In this document: positions 51,318 to 59,994 of the stretch, piece after piece
Layout of the letters: each line of letters begins with the position of its first letter
Position numbering within the stretch: the first letter of the stretch is position 1
DNA from: Spirochaetota bacterium
GTDB taxonomy: Bacteria; Spirochaetota; UBA12135; COTS27; JAFLEE01
Length of the DNA: 64,000 bases
Direction of reading: 5' to 3'
Assembly (NCBI GenBank): GCA_017302015.1
Contig: JAFLEE010000007.1
Coordinates: forward strand, 1-64,000
The notes under the pieces: generated by a model
The model's database searches: none
What the model was told of the DNA's origin: nothing
Seen by the model: the letters and a program-made list of their open reading frames with translations, nothing else
Position numbers and translations under genes: made by a program

Positions 51318-54300
51318 ATGAGACGCGCCCTCCTCGGCCTGCTGCTTTTATCCGCTCCAGCGCTCCTGGCGGGGGAGGACGATCCCCTCTTCGACTGGAC
51401 GCCTTGGGAAAAATACCGCAAGACCGTCGCGCTGCCCGCCGCCATCCTCAGCCGGGAAGATGTGGCGCGGGCCCGGTCGAATATCGTCCTCGCCCCCTGG
51501 GCGGCGCGCTACCGGGATGTGGCGGAAGCCTCGGCCCAAGGCGATATGGAGCGCCTCACCCCGGCCGTCCTCGCCGCGATGATCCCCGAGGAAACTCCGG
51601 GCGATCCGATGTACACCCCCTGCCCGGCCTGCCGCGACCAGAAAAAGCCCTACGTGCCCCACGGCAAATGGACCTGGAACGATCGCGACCCCGAGCGCCT
51701 CGTCTGCCAATTCTGCGCCACGAGTTTCCCGAACGACGCCTACCCCGAATCCCTCGTCTTCGAGTTGAAGTACGGCCGGGGAAAAATCTCCTATTACGGC
51801 GGCGCCCCCTTCAATATCTTCTTCGGGTTCATGGGCCGGCCCAGTTTCACGGCCAATATCCGCAGCCGCAAGGCGAGCGCCATGGCGGGCCGCGCCTGGC
51901 GCACGGGCGAGGCCTGGGCCCTCACGGGGAAGCCGGAGTACGCCAAGGTCACCCGGGCGATCCTCATGCGCTTCGCCGATGTCTACCCACGTTGGCTCAT
52001 CCACGACGGCTACGGCAATTACGTCGACCAGGACCCCCGCGCGGTCGTGCGCACCATGGACCGCCTCACCGTGGACGAGATCACCGGGGGCTCCGCGGCC
52101 CCCGCTCGCAAACTCACCCCCGGCTGGAACCCGTTCTGGGCCAGCGGGCGGGCCTCGGCCACGGGCATGGAGTCCGGCTTCGTGCGCAACGTCTTGGGGG
52201 GCTACGAACTCACCCGCGATGCGATGGAGGACGGCAAACCGATCTACTCGGAAGCGGACCGCCTGCACATCGAACGCAACCTGCTCCTCGAGAGCACGCT
52301 CCTCATGGTCGCCGACAAGGCGGTCAATAATAAGAGCGTGGGCAACGCCACCATGGTCTCCCTGGTCGGCATCGCCCTGGGGCACCCCCTCCTCACGCGC
52401 TTCGGCCTGGATAATTTCCTGAAGACCGTGGACGGCTGGTTCCTCCCCGACGGCGCGACGCCCGAATCCTGGTCCTACGGCATGATGGCGATCCAGGGCA
52501 TCCAGGGTCTCGGCCAGGCCTTTCGGGGCTATAGCGACCCGCCCGGTTTCCGCGACGGCCAGGGCAAGCGCCTCGACCATTTCGACCTCTACCACGACAC
52601 GGCGTACAAGAAAGTGTGGGAAGCCTTCTTCCTCGGCCTGCGGGGCGACCTCGTCTTCCCCTCGCTCTCCGATTCCTACACCAACCAGCGCCTCGGGAAT
52701 TTCGTGGAACTCATGGCCTACAATTATCCCGAGAACGCCCAGTATCTCGCCCTCCTCAAGGAAAGCCTCGGCCCCGACCTGACCAACGGGGGCCTCTTCG
52801 CCCTCTACGGCCGCCCTCCCGGGCTTGAGAAGAAGCCCTCCCCGCCGCTGCGCTTCCCCGACCACCTCTATCCCTCCTTGAAACTCGGCCAACTCCGGGG
52901 CGGCGAGGACGGGCGGGAGAGCCTCCTCATCTTGGATGCGACCGAGTACGGCAACCACCATCAGATGGAATCCCTCAACCTCTACTATTGGCGCCGGGGG
53001 CAGGAGCTCCTCTCCGACCTCGGCTACCTCTGGGACCTCCCCGCGGAAGTGAAGTACATGGCGGAACGCACCTTCGCCCACCAGACCGTCATGGTCGACG
53101 GGGTCGACCAGCGCACCAAGGGCCGCGGGGGCGATTTTTCTCTCTTCGCCACGAATCGCAGCGACGTGAAGGTCATGGTCGCTTCCTCGAAAGCCTATGC
53201 CCAGGCCGATGTCTATGAACGCACCGTGGCCAAGATCGTCCCCGCGCCCGGCAAAGAGTACGTGCTCGATTTCTTCCGCGTGCGTGGCGGCAAGAAGCAC
53301 GAATATGTGCTCCACGGGATGAATAACCGGTTCACCCTCGAATCCCCGGCCCGAACCCCCGTTCCCGCGGGAGAAGAGGTGGTGCGTTTTTGCGTGCGCC
53401 TGCACTTAAGCGAGCCCGAATGCGAAATCACGGCGGACCGGGTGTCCATCCTCGAGGAAGGCGGGCGCGAACTCTTCGGAAACCCCTCCGGACAAAAGTT
53501 GGACGAAGCCACGGGCAAGCCCTCCGGCTGGGGCGTCTACGCTGGTGACGGCGGCCTCGAATGGGAAGCGGCCCCCGAGGCGGGCGTGACGCTGCGCTCC
53601 AAGAAGGCGGGGGCCACCGGGATGAACGTCGCGCTTCTCCTGGGGGAAAGCGATGGATATCGGGGAACGCGGGCCCTGGAAGCGGTGCGGGGAAAGACCT
53701 ACCGGGTCTCGTTCCGCGTGAAGGGCGACGCGAAGATCGTGAAACCCGCGGTCCTCTATTGGAACGGCGACGCTTCCCAGCAGACGGCCCGCGCCTATAC
53801 CCCGATCAAGGGGCTCTCCGCCATCTCGGCCACGGGGGATTGGAAAACCTACGCGGGCGAGTTCACCCTCTCCGGGGGCGCCCGCCTCGCCGCCGCCGCG
53901 CGCAGCCGGGAAATCGGGGCGTGGAAGATCGTTTGGGACGCCTCCCCCGAGCTCCGGTTCGCGGCCCATTGGTGGAACGAAAGCGGGGAAGAGACCCTCA
54001 CCGGCGACGGCTGGGGCCAGCGCAATATGAACAACTTGGACGCGGGGGCCGTGCTCCCCTATTTCGTGCGGGGCCTCTCGCCGAAGGGGATGACGCGCTT
54101 CACCGCCGCCTTCGAGGCTTTCCCGCCCGGCGCCGCCCACGTGCTGGGCGTGCGCGCCCTCCCGGTCCCCGAATCCGAGACCGAAAACGCCGTCGTCCTC
54201 GCCGTCGCGACCATTGGGGGGACCGATTACGCCGTGTCGCTGCGCCAGGCCCGGCCCGTCATCCTCAGCACCCCCGACGGAAAGATCGGGATGGATGGGC

Positions 54301-54401
54301 GCTTCGCCTGGATCCCCGTGCGCGGCGGGGAAGCCCGCCGCGGCGCGCTCATCGAAGGGCGCTCGCTCACCTGGAACGGGAAGGAATTGCCGAAGGATTA
54401 G
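51318..54401 (+). CDS. Exported heparinase II/III-like polysaccharide lyase with zinc-ribbon motif
   Basis: A 1027-residue exported protein (signal ALLGLLLLSAPALLA). Residues about 40-480 form an (alpha/alpha) toroid of the alginate-lyase/heparinase type; about 510-700 is a heparinase II/III-like beta-sandwich (YGNHHQMESLNLYYWRRGQEL; FAHQTVMVDG), with His/Tyr of the lyase site in these segments. Before the toroid lies a CxxC-X24-CxxC motif (Cys102, 105, 130, 133; FPN follows), a likely structural zinc site. The C-terminal third is beta-rich, CBM-like. It would cleave an acidic polysaccharide outside the cell by beta-elimination. GGAG lies 7 bases before the ATG. Target polymer unknown. Confidence 0.82.
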   Translation: MRRALLGLLLLSAPALLAGEDDPLFDWTPWEKYRKTVALPAAILSREDVARARSNIVLAPWAARYRDVAEASAQGDMERLTPAVLAAMIPEETPGDPMYTPCPACRDQKKPYVPHGKWTWNDRDPERLVCQFCATSFPNDAYPESLVFELKYGRGKISYYGGAPFNIFFGFMGRPSFTANIRSRKASAMAGRAWRTGEAWALTGKPEYAKVTRAILMRFADVYPRWLIHDGYGNYVDQDPRAVVRTMDRLTVDEITGGSAAPARKLTPGWNPFWASGRASATGMESGFVRNVLGGYELTRDAMEDGKPIYSEADRLHIERNLLLESTLLMVADKAVNNKSVGNATMVSLVGIALGHPLLTRFGLDNFLKTVDGWFLPDGATPESWSYGMMAIQGIQGLGQAFRGYSDPPGFRDGQGKRLDHFDLYHDTAYKKVWEAFFLGLRGDLVFPSLSDSYTNQRLGNFVELMAYNYPENAQYLALLKESLGPDLTNGGLFALYGRPPGLEKKPSPPLRFPDHLYPSLKLGQLRGGEDGRESLLILDATEYGNHHQMESLNLYYWRRGQELLSDLGYLWDLPAEVKYMAERTFAHQTVMVDGVDQRTKGRGGDFSLFATNRSDVKVMVASSKAYAQADVYERTVAKIVPAPGKEYVLDFFRVRGGKKHEYVLHGMNNRFTLESPARTPVPAGEEVVRFCVRLHLSEPECEITADRVSILEEGGRELFGNPSGQKLDEATGKPSGWGVYAGDGGLEWEAAPEAGVTLRSKKAGATGMNVALLLGESDGYRGTRALEAVRGKTYRVSFRVKGDAKIVKPAVLYWNGDASQQTARAYTPIKGLSAISATGDWKTYAGEFTLSGGARLAAAARSREIGAWKIVWDASPELRFAAHWWNESGEETLTGDGWGQRNMNNLDAGAVLPYFVRGLSPKGMTRFTAAFEAFPPGAAHVLGVRALPVPESETENAVVLAVATIGGTDYAVSLRQARPVILSTPDGKIGMDGRFAWIPVRGGEARRGALIEGRSLTWNGKELPKD

Positions 54402-54462
54402 CCGGACGAAAAACCCAGTTCGTACGGCTACGAACCGCGCCCGGCGATCCTATTTTTAGAGT

Positions 54463-55284
54463 TCAGTCTTCCGAGGCGAGCCAGGTATCGATGAGGCGGC
54501 GCGCGATCGTGCCGTGGGAGGGGATGTCGGGGAGCGCGTCGCGGGAAAACCAGGCCGCGTGTTCGATCTCGATGCCATCCACCTTGATCTCGCCCCCCGT
54601 GTGCTGGGCGGTGAAGCCGACCATGAGGGAATTGGGGAAGGGCCAGGGTTGGCTGGCGAGATAGCGGACCTCGTCGACGCGGATCCCCGTCTCCTCTGCC
54701 ACTTCGCGCACCACGCACTGTTCCAAAGACTCCCCGGGGTCGACGAAGCCGGCCACCAGACTATAGAGCCCGGGACGGAAATTCTTGTTATGGGCCAGGA
54801 GGAGGCGCTCGCCCTGGACCACCGAGACGATCACCGCGGGGGCTTGGGAGGGATAGGCGACGAGACCGCAGTCCGGACATTTGCGCGCCCGTTCCGTTTC
54901 CGAATCCACCGTGCGGCTCCCGCAATGCCCGCAGAAGCGGGAACGCCCCTCCCAAAACAGGAGTTGCCGGGCGCTGCAGAGGGCCTGCACGGCCTCCGCG
55001 GGGAGGAGGCCCATGAGCGCGCGGGATTCCATCCACTCAAAATCTTGGGCGCGCCATTCGGGGCCGTCCTTCGGGATCTCGAGGGCCCAGAGTTCCCTCT
55101 CCCCGAGCTTGCCGACATGATGGGGCGACGCGCCCGGGGGCAGCAAGGCCTTCACCTCCGACCAAAGGGGAAGGGTCTTGGCGCCGGCGGGGACGCCCAT
55201 CCAAACCTTCGCCTCTTGGAGCGCGAAGACGTTGTCTTCCGGCCCGGGGGCGGCTCGGGGAGCGGAGGCGTAATGGAAAGGCAT
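54463..55284 (-). CDS. nudC: NAD(H) pyrophosphatase (Nudix), NudC-like
   Basis: A 273-residue Nudix hydrolase. A zinc ribbon (CGHCG and CPDCG) precedes the Nudix box (GFVDPGESLEQCVVREV through AEETGI), and SQPWPFPNSLM is the NudC-specific motif. The enzyme cleaves NADH to NMNH and AMP and removes NAD caps from RNA 5' ends. The ATG has no strong Shine-Dalgarno sequence. It lies 10 bases after the putative metalloprotease gene on the same strand, so the two are probably co-transcribed. Confidence 0.93.
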   Translation of the reverse strand: MPFHYASAPRAAPGPEDNVFALQEAKVWMGVPAGAKTLPLWSEVKALLPPGASPHHVGKLGERELWALEIPKDGPEWRAQDFEWMESRALMGLLPAEAVQALCSARQLLFWEGRSRFCGHCGSRTVDSETERARKCPDCGLVAYPSQAPAVIVSVVQGERLLLAHNKNFRPGLYSLVAGFVDPGESLEQCVVREVAEETGIRVDEVRYLASQPWPFPNSLMVGFTAQHTGGEIKVDGIEIEHAAWFSRDALPDIPSHGTIARRLIDTWLASED

Positions 55285-55294
55285 GGAGGCCCCG

Positions 55295-56281
55295 CTAGTT
55301 GAAGAAGGCGTCGACGGCCTTGAAGCGCTCGAGGGCCTTGGGGCTCGCCGCGGGCTCGAAAACCTCCACCGTCTTGCCGCCGCGCTCCACGAGGATGCGG
55401 TAGGGGAGGCGAAGACGCTCGGTCATCGCCCGCAGCGTCACGAGTTCGGCCAATTCCTCCGCCCAATTCTGGGAGGCGTAGAGGGAGACGAAGCCGCTAT
55501 TCGTGAGGGCGCGGTAGAGGTCCGGCGCCTCGGCCGCGGCGAGTTTCGGGCCCTGGTTGAAGCCGTAGAAAGTCACCCGGTCGCGGCCCGTGTATCTCGC
55601 GGGGGCGATCGGGGTCTCGAGGCCCTCCCAAAGCCCCCGGGAGAACGCCGTCGACTTGGGGATCTCGCGGAGATAGGGCCGGAGGGATTCCTCGACGAAA
55701 GGGTTGATGCGCCTAACATAATCGACCGCGTGGGTACTTTCGTGGAGGAGGATATAGAGCAGGCCCCGCTCGTTGGTGCCGCAATCCACCCTTACGGTGG
55801 TGCCGTCGTTCCCCTGGCGGAAGCAGGTGCTCTCGCGGTAGGTGAATTGTTCGGAGAGGTTGCGCCCGAGCACCGCGCGGTTGAGGACGATGATGAAGTA
55901 GAAATTGCTGCGGGCATCGAGGACGAAATCGGCCATCCCGCTGCCCTGGAAGCCTTCGATGAAGTACATCCCCAAGAGGCGCTCTTTAAGGACCCGCTGG
56001 TTCAGCGGCGGCAGGCGCGCCAGGGTGCGCTCCACGATCTGGCGTTCTTCGCCGACCGGGAGATACGCCCGGTAGCCCGGGTCCTGGTCGAGGTTGGTCA
56101 GGTAATCGTAGACAAAGCCCGGCGCAAGGGCGAGGCGCGAAGGGAGGGTCGAGGCGGGATTGAAGGCGTATTTTTCCTTCTTTTTCGCGTCCATCGCCAG
56201 GAGTTTCTCGAGGGTCCCCTCGGGGAATAGGGATCCCGAAAGCAGGGAGAGGACGAAGCATAGCGCGGGAAAGGATTTCAT
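55295..56281 (-). CDS. Putative exported HExxH zinc metallopeptidase
   Basis: A 328-residue protein with an N-terminal signal peptide (FPALCFVLSLLSGSLF). The motif LLHESTHAVDYV contains HExxH (His180, Glu181, His184), the zinc-binding/catalytic signature of zincins; Glu275-276 or Glu279 (NWAEELAEL) about 90 residues on could be the third ligand. Three Cys in the mature part may include a disulfide pair (STCFRQ, VDCGTN). I do not recognise a specific family. AGGAG lies 7 bases before the ATG. Upstream of nudC by 10 bases; no functional link evident. Confidence 0.7.
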   Translation of the reverse strand: MKSFPALCFVLSLLSGSLFPEGTLEKLLAMDAKKKEKYAFNPASTLPSRLALAPGFVYDYLTNLDQDPGYRAYLPVGEERQIVERTLARLPPLNQRVLKERLLGMYFIEGFQGSGMADFVLDARSNFYFIIVLNRAVLGRNLSEQFTYRESTCFRQGNDGTTVRVDCGTNERGLLYILLHESTHAVDYVRRINPFVEESLRPYLREIPKSTAFSRGLWEGLETPIAPARYTGRDRVTFYGFNQGPKLAAAEAPDLYRALTNSGFVSLYASQNWAEELAELVTLRAMTERLRLPYRILVERGGKTVEVFEPAASPKALERFKAVDAFFN

Positions 56282-56423
56282 CCGGGGCTCCTGACGAAGA
56301 GAGCCTGATTCTACCTTGCCGGTCCAAGTCGGGGTCGGCCTCCGGTCCCGAAATGGCAGACGCTGTTGGCGCGTGGTCGAACGCGACCACGGGGAGCCCG
56401 CCGAATCCCCGATGAACCAAAAA

Positions 56424-56486
56424 AAGTGTAAAGTGTATTTCCCGGGGCCCCTTTGACACCTTGGGTCTTCGGGCCTACCATCGGCT
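56424..56486 (+). promoter_or_regulatory. Promoter region of the second lyase gene
   Basis: TTGACA (56453-56458), 17 bases, TACCAT (56476-56481). Immediately upstream, AAGTGTA occurs twice in direct tandem (56424-56437), a possible activator site. Confidence 0.45.
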
Positions 56487-56544
56487 ACAGGGGGGCCATC
56501 GCTCTCCGCTTATCGCGCCGCCTTCCAAGCACGAGGTTTCTCCC

Positions 56545-59500
56545 ATGAAATATCTCTTTTGCCTGTTCTGCTTCGCCCTGCTCCTCGGCGCCCAGGAATC
56601 GCTTATCCCCAACGGGAGCTTCGAGGAAGGCTGGGCCGGCTGGAAGCACGAGGCCGACCCCGGCATGGGTTCCCTCTCCGCCGAGGCGGCCCATGGGGGC
56701 GAAAAGGGCCTGCTCATCAACGACCCAAGCGACGAGAAGGGTTCGGAGATCTTCTCCTCAATGATCCCCGTAGAGGCGGGCAAGAAGTACACCCTCGTCT
56801 TCTGGGCCCGCTTCGTCAGCGGCGACGGGGCCGGCATCTTCCTCCGCTTCTGGGACCGCGACCGCAAGGAGCTCCAGCAGAGCAAGAACTTCGTGGGGAT
56901 CAAGGGCAAGGCCTGGGCGAAGCAAGCGGGCACCTTCACCGCCCCCGAGGGCGCCGTGAGCGCCGACCTCTACGTGCGCGCCATGCTCAAGGCCAAATGC
57001 GTCGTCCACATCGATGAGGTCGAGATCCTGGAGGGATCCATGCCAACGCCCCCCGCATCCCAAAGCGCCACGACGGCGGGCGCTCCGTCGTCGAGTTCGG
57101 TCCCCGAACCGGTCCTCTTGCCGGAGAACCCCGCCTGGGCCGCCCAGCATCCCCGCCTCCTGACGACCCGCGAGGATATCCCGGCCCTCTTGGCGCGCAT
57201 CAAGGCGGGCGGCGAGCCGCAGAAGGCCTGGAAGGAACTCCTTTCCCGCTGCGACAAGCAATTGGCCTCCGACGATCCCTTCTTTTTGAAGCGCTACGAG
57301 ACGCTCAAGGCCATCAACACGAAGGCCCCCGGCGGCAAGGGCGCCTACGAGGGCTATTTCGCCACCACCGGCAGCTCGGTGGAACTCCTCTCCTTCGCCT
57401 ACCTGTTGACGAAGGAAAAGCGCTACGGAGAAGCGGCGGTGAAGATCATGCGGCAGATCGCCGTGAACTACCCCGTGCTCGAGTTCCCCGGTTTCTTCTA
57501 TACCCGCGGCTTCTTCCTCCGGGGCGCCGCCATCACCTATGATAGTTGCTACGACCTCATGGGCGCCGAGGAGCGCCTGCTCTTCCGACGGACCCTGGCC
57601 ACCTGGGCCCGCGTCTTCTACGAGCGCTCCCCCCGGGAAAGTTGGGAAAACTGGGCCGAAGACACGCTCAACCAGGTGTGGAACTGGAACGCGGGCATCT
57701 CGGGCAATCTCGGCCTGGCCTGCCTGGCGATCTTAGGCGAGACCGACGAGCCGGTGCGCCCCTGGCTCTTCCAGGCCGCCCGCCAGGTGGAGAATTTCTG
57801 GCGCTTCGCCATCGACAAGAACGGGGGGGCGGTCGAGGGGCCCGCCTATATCGGCTACGGGGCCGCGCCCACGCCGTTCTTCATCGAAGCCCTGCGCCGG
57901 TCCACGGGGGAGGACCTCTTCGAGACGACCCATTACCGCAAGGTCGGCGGCTTCTTCCCCAACGAAGTGCTCCCCGACGGCAAACGCGTGCTCAACCTGA
58001 GCGACTCGGGCTACTCGATGGCCCATTGGCAGGTCATGCTCTACGCCCTCCACCGGGCAGCCGATCGCCGACCCCTTTCGTGGTGCTACCGGTCCCTGGC
58101 TCCCGATGTTTCCGCCCAATTGAGCGACAATCTGGTGGCCCTCATCCTCTGGTGGGACGAGGCGCCGGGCATCGCCGCGTGGAACCCCGGCCAGCTGATG
58201 GAGAACTGGGCCTGGTCGCCCTGGCGCGGGGTCATGATCTCTCGCACCGGGTGGAAGGCCGATGACGTCCTCTTCACCATGCACGCCCAGCAGTACACCC
58301 TCATCCGCCACGACCAGGTCGACAAGGGCCAGGTGAACCTGTTCGCCTACGGCGAAGATTTCCTCATCGATAGCGGCTACGGCAACGACGGCGGCATGCT
58401 CATGAGCCAGGGCGCCGGCGCCCATAACCTCGTCCTCATCGACGGCCAGGGGCCCCTGGGCAGCGGCGCCCACGCCCAGACGAGCGGTTATGTCCGCGAC
58501 CACCTGCACACGGCCGCGGCGGATTTCGCCCGGGCCGACCTGAAAGACGCCTGGGAATACACGATCCAGGCGGGGTACCAGAAAAAGCGCGTGCGCACCA
58601 TGAAAAAAGCTGCCCGCCACGCCCTCTTCGCCCGGGGCCCCCTGCCCTACCTCGTCGTCTACGAAGACTTGGCCATGGACGCCAAGGCCCACCGCTACGG
58701 GATCCAATGGCACACGGGGGCGCGCAACGCCTTCCATGTCGACGCCCAAGGCGTCACGATCAAGCCGAGCCTAGACGGGGCGCGCTACCCGATCATGGCC
58801 GTGCAGCCCTACCAAAGTAAATTGGACGGGGGCGTTTTCACGCCGAACGCGCCGGTGTCCGAGGCGGGCGAGATGCGCGCCAGCGCGACGCTCCCCCGGG
58901 ATGGGCGCTACCAGATCTGGGCCCTCGCCACGGCGACCGGCACCGACGGGGGCAAGTCCGATTCCATCTTCTTCTCCATCGACGGCGGGAAGGCGGGCTT
59001 CGCCGGGGGAAGCGACGCCGCCACCTTCGCCTGGAAGATCGCCACCGAGGGCGTGGTCTGGTCGAAACTCGTCGACAATAACGGAACCCTTCCCGTCGGT
59101 CCCCTCACCCTCTCGAAGGGTCCCCATCAATTCAGTTTCAAGACCCGTGAAGAAGGCGCGGCGATCCTCGCCTTCTATGTCGTCCCCGCCGAGGAGACCC
59201 GCTCCCTCGACCGCTTGGTGCGGGAGAAGGGCGAGTACGTCCTAGTCATGGCCGCGGATTTCCAGGTCAGCGGTCCGGTGAAGAAACTCCCCTCGAACCT
59301 GCCGAAATCCGAGGCCGAAGCGTTCTTGCGCCTCGCCTCCCCCGGCGCCCCTGCGTTCCGGGAGGAAAGTTTCTTGACCACCCAGGCCGGGAGCCACCCC
59401 CGGCTCACCGCCGAAGTCGACGCCGCGGAGCCCGATTTCCTGTGGGCCCTGGTTCCATACCGCATCGCCTCCGGGTTCAAGGCGGCCGAGGCGGTGAAGA

Positions 59501-59928
59501 CGGTGCCCCTCAAGAAGGGAGTCGGCATCTCCGTCGCGCTTCCCGGGGGGATGAAGGACCTCGCCTGCCGTTGGGACGGCGCCGCCATCCAGGCCGAAGA
59601 CTTCGAATGCGACGGCCATTTCCTCTGGTTTCGCCGCGATGGGGAAGGGAAGCCTATCGCCTGGACAGTAGCCCAGGGGAAGTCCCTCAAGGCCGGCGGG
59701 AAATGGGTCTTCCAGGCCGACGGCGAGGAAGTGACGGCCGCCTACGACGGTGCGCGACTCGATATCTCGGCCAGGGAACTCCGCTCCTTCGCGCTCACCG
59801 CCGAGTGCGCCAACGTCTTCGTCAACGGCATCCCGGTGGTCCAGGGAAATCGGGGACCGCTGCAATGGAAGGGGGATGCCGAGAAGCAACGGGAGATCCG
59901 CGCGGGTTGGGAATTCACCCTGTACTGA
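56545..59928 (+). CDS. Exported heparinase II/III-like lyase with N-terminal CBM and DUF4962-like toroid
   Basis: An 1127-residue exported protein. The signal peptide (LFCLFCFALLLGA) is followed by a CBM4/9-like module (NGSFEEGWAGWKHE, about 20-160) of the same kind as in the beta-helix protein at 4435, a Ser/Pro linker, and a DUF4962-like toroid opening HPRLLTTREDIPALLARI. The heparinase II/III beta-sandwich follows (about 560-760; HDQVDKGQVNLFAYGEDFLIDSGYGND and GAGAHNLVLIDGQ carry likely catalytic residues). The remaining 370 residues are beta-rich. GAGG lies 9 bases upstream. With the 51318 gene it suggests degradation of a uronic-acid polymer, although the two sit on different transcripts. 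Confidence 0.83.
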   Translation: MKYLFCLFCFALLLGAQESLIPNGSFEEGWAGWKHEADPGMGSLSAEAAHGGEKGLLINDPSDEKGSEIFSSMIPVEAGKKYTLVFWARFVSGDGAGIFLRFWDRDRKELQQSKNFVGIKGKAWAKQAGTFTAPEGAVSADLYVRAMLKAKCVVHIDEVEILEGSMPTPPASQSATTAGAPSSSSVPEPVLLPENPAWAAQHPRLLTTREDIPALLARIKAGGEPQKAWKELLSRCDKQLASDDPFFLKRYETLKAINTKAPGGKGAYEGYFATTGSSVELLSFAYLLTKEKRYGEAAVKIMRQIAVNYPVLEFPGFFYTRGFFLRGAAITYDSCYDLMGAEERLLFRRTLATWARVFYERSPRESWENWAEDTLNQVWNWNAGISGNLGLACLAILGETDEPVRPWLFQAARQVENFWRFAIDKNGGAVEGPAYIGYGAAPTPFFIEALRRSTGEDLFETTHYRKVGGFFPNEVLPDGKRVLNLSDSGYSMAHWQVMLYALHRAADRRPLSWCYRSLAPDVSAQLSDNLVALILWWDEAPGIAAWNPGQLMENWAWSPWRGVMISRTGWKADDVLFTMHAQQYTLIRHDQVDKGQVNLFAYGEDFLIDSGYGNDGGMLMSQGAGAHNLVLIDGQGPLGSGAHAQTSGYVRDHLHTAAADFARADLKDAWEYTIQAGYQKKRVRTMKKAARHALFARGPLPYLVVYEDLAMDAKAHRYGIQWHTGARNAFHVDAQGVTIKPSLDGARYPIMAVQPYQSKLDGGVFTPNAPVSEAGEMRASATLPRDGRYQIWALATATGTDGGKSDSIFFSIDGGKAGFAGGSDAATFAWKIATEGVVWSKLVDNNGTLPVGPLTLSKGPHQFSFKTREEGAAILAFYVVPAEETRSLDRLVREKGEYVLVMAADFQVSGPVKKLPSNLPKSEAEAFLRLASPGAPAFREESFLTTQAGSHPRLTAEVDAAEPDFLWALVPYRIASGFKAAEAVKTVPLKKGVGISVALPGGMKDLACRWDGAAIQAEDFECDGHFLWFRRDGEGKPIAWTVAQGKSLKAGGKWVFQADGEEVTAAYDGARLDISARELRSFALTAECANVFVNGIPVVQGNRGPLQWKGDAEKQREIRAGWEFTLY

Positions 59929-59994
59929 GGCCGCTTCGGGGAGGCCTCCCCGTCCGCCTTGACTTCGCCGCCATCGGGGGGGCAATTTATCCCC

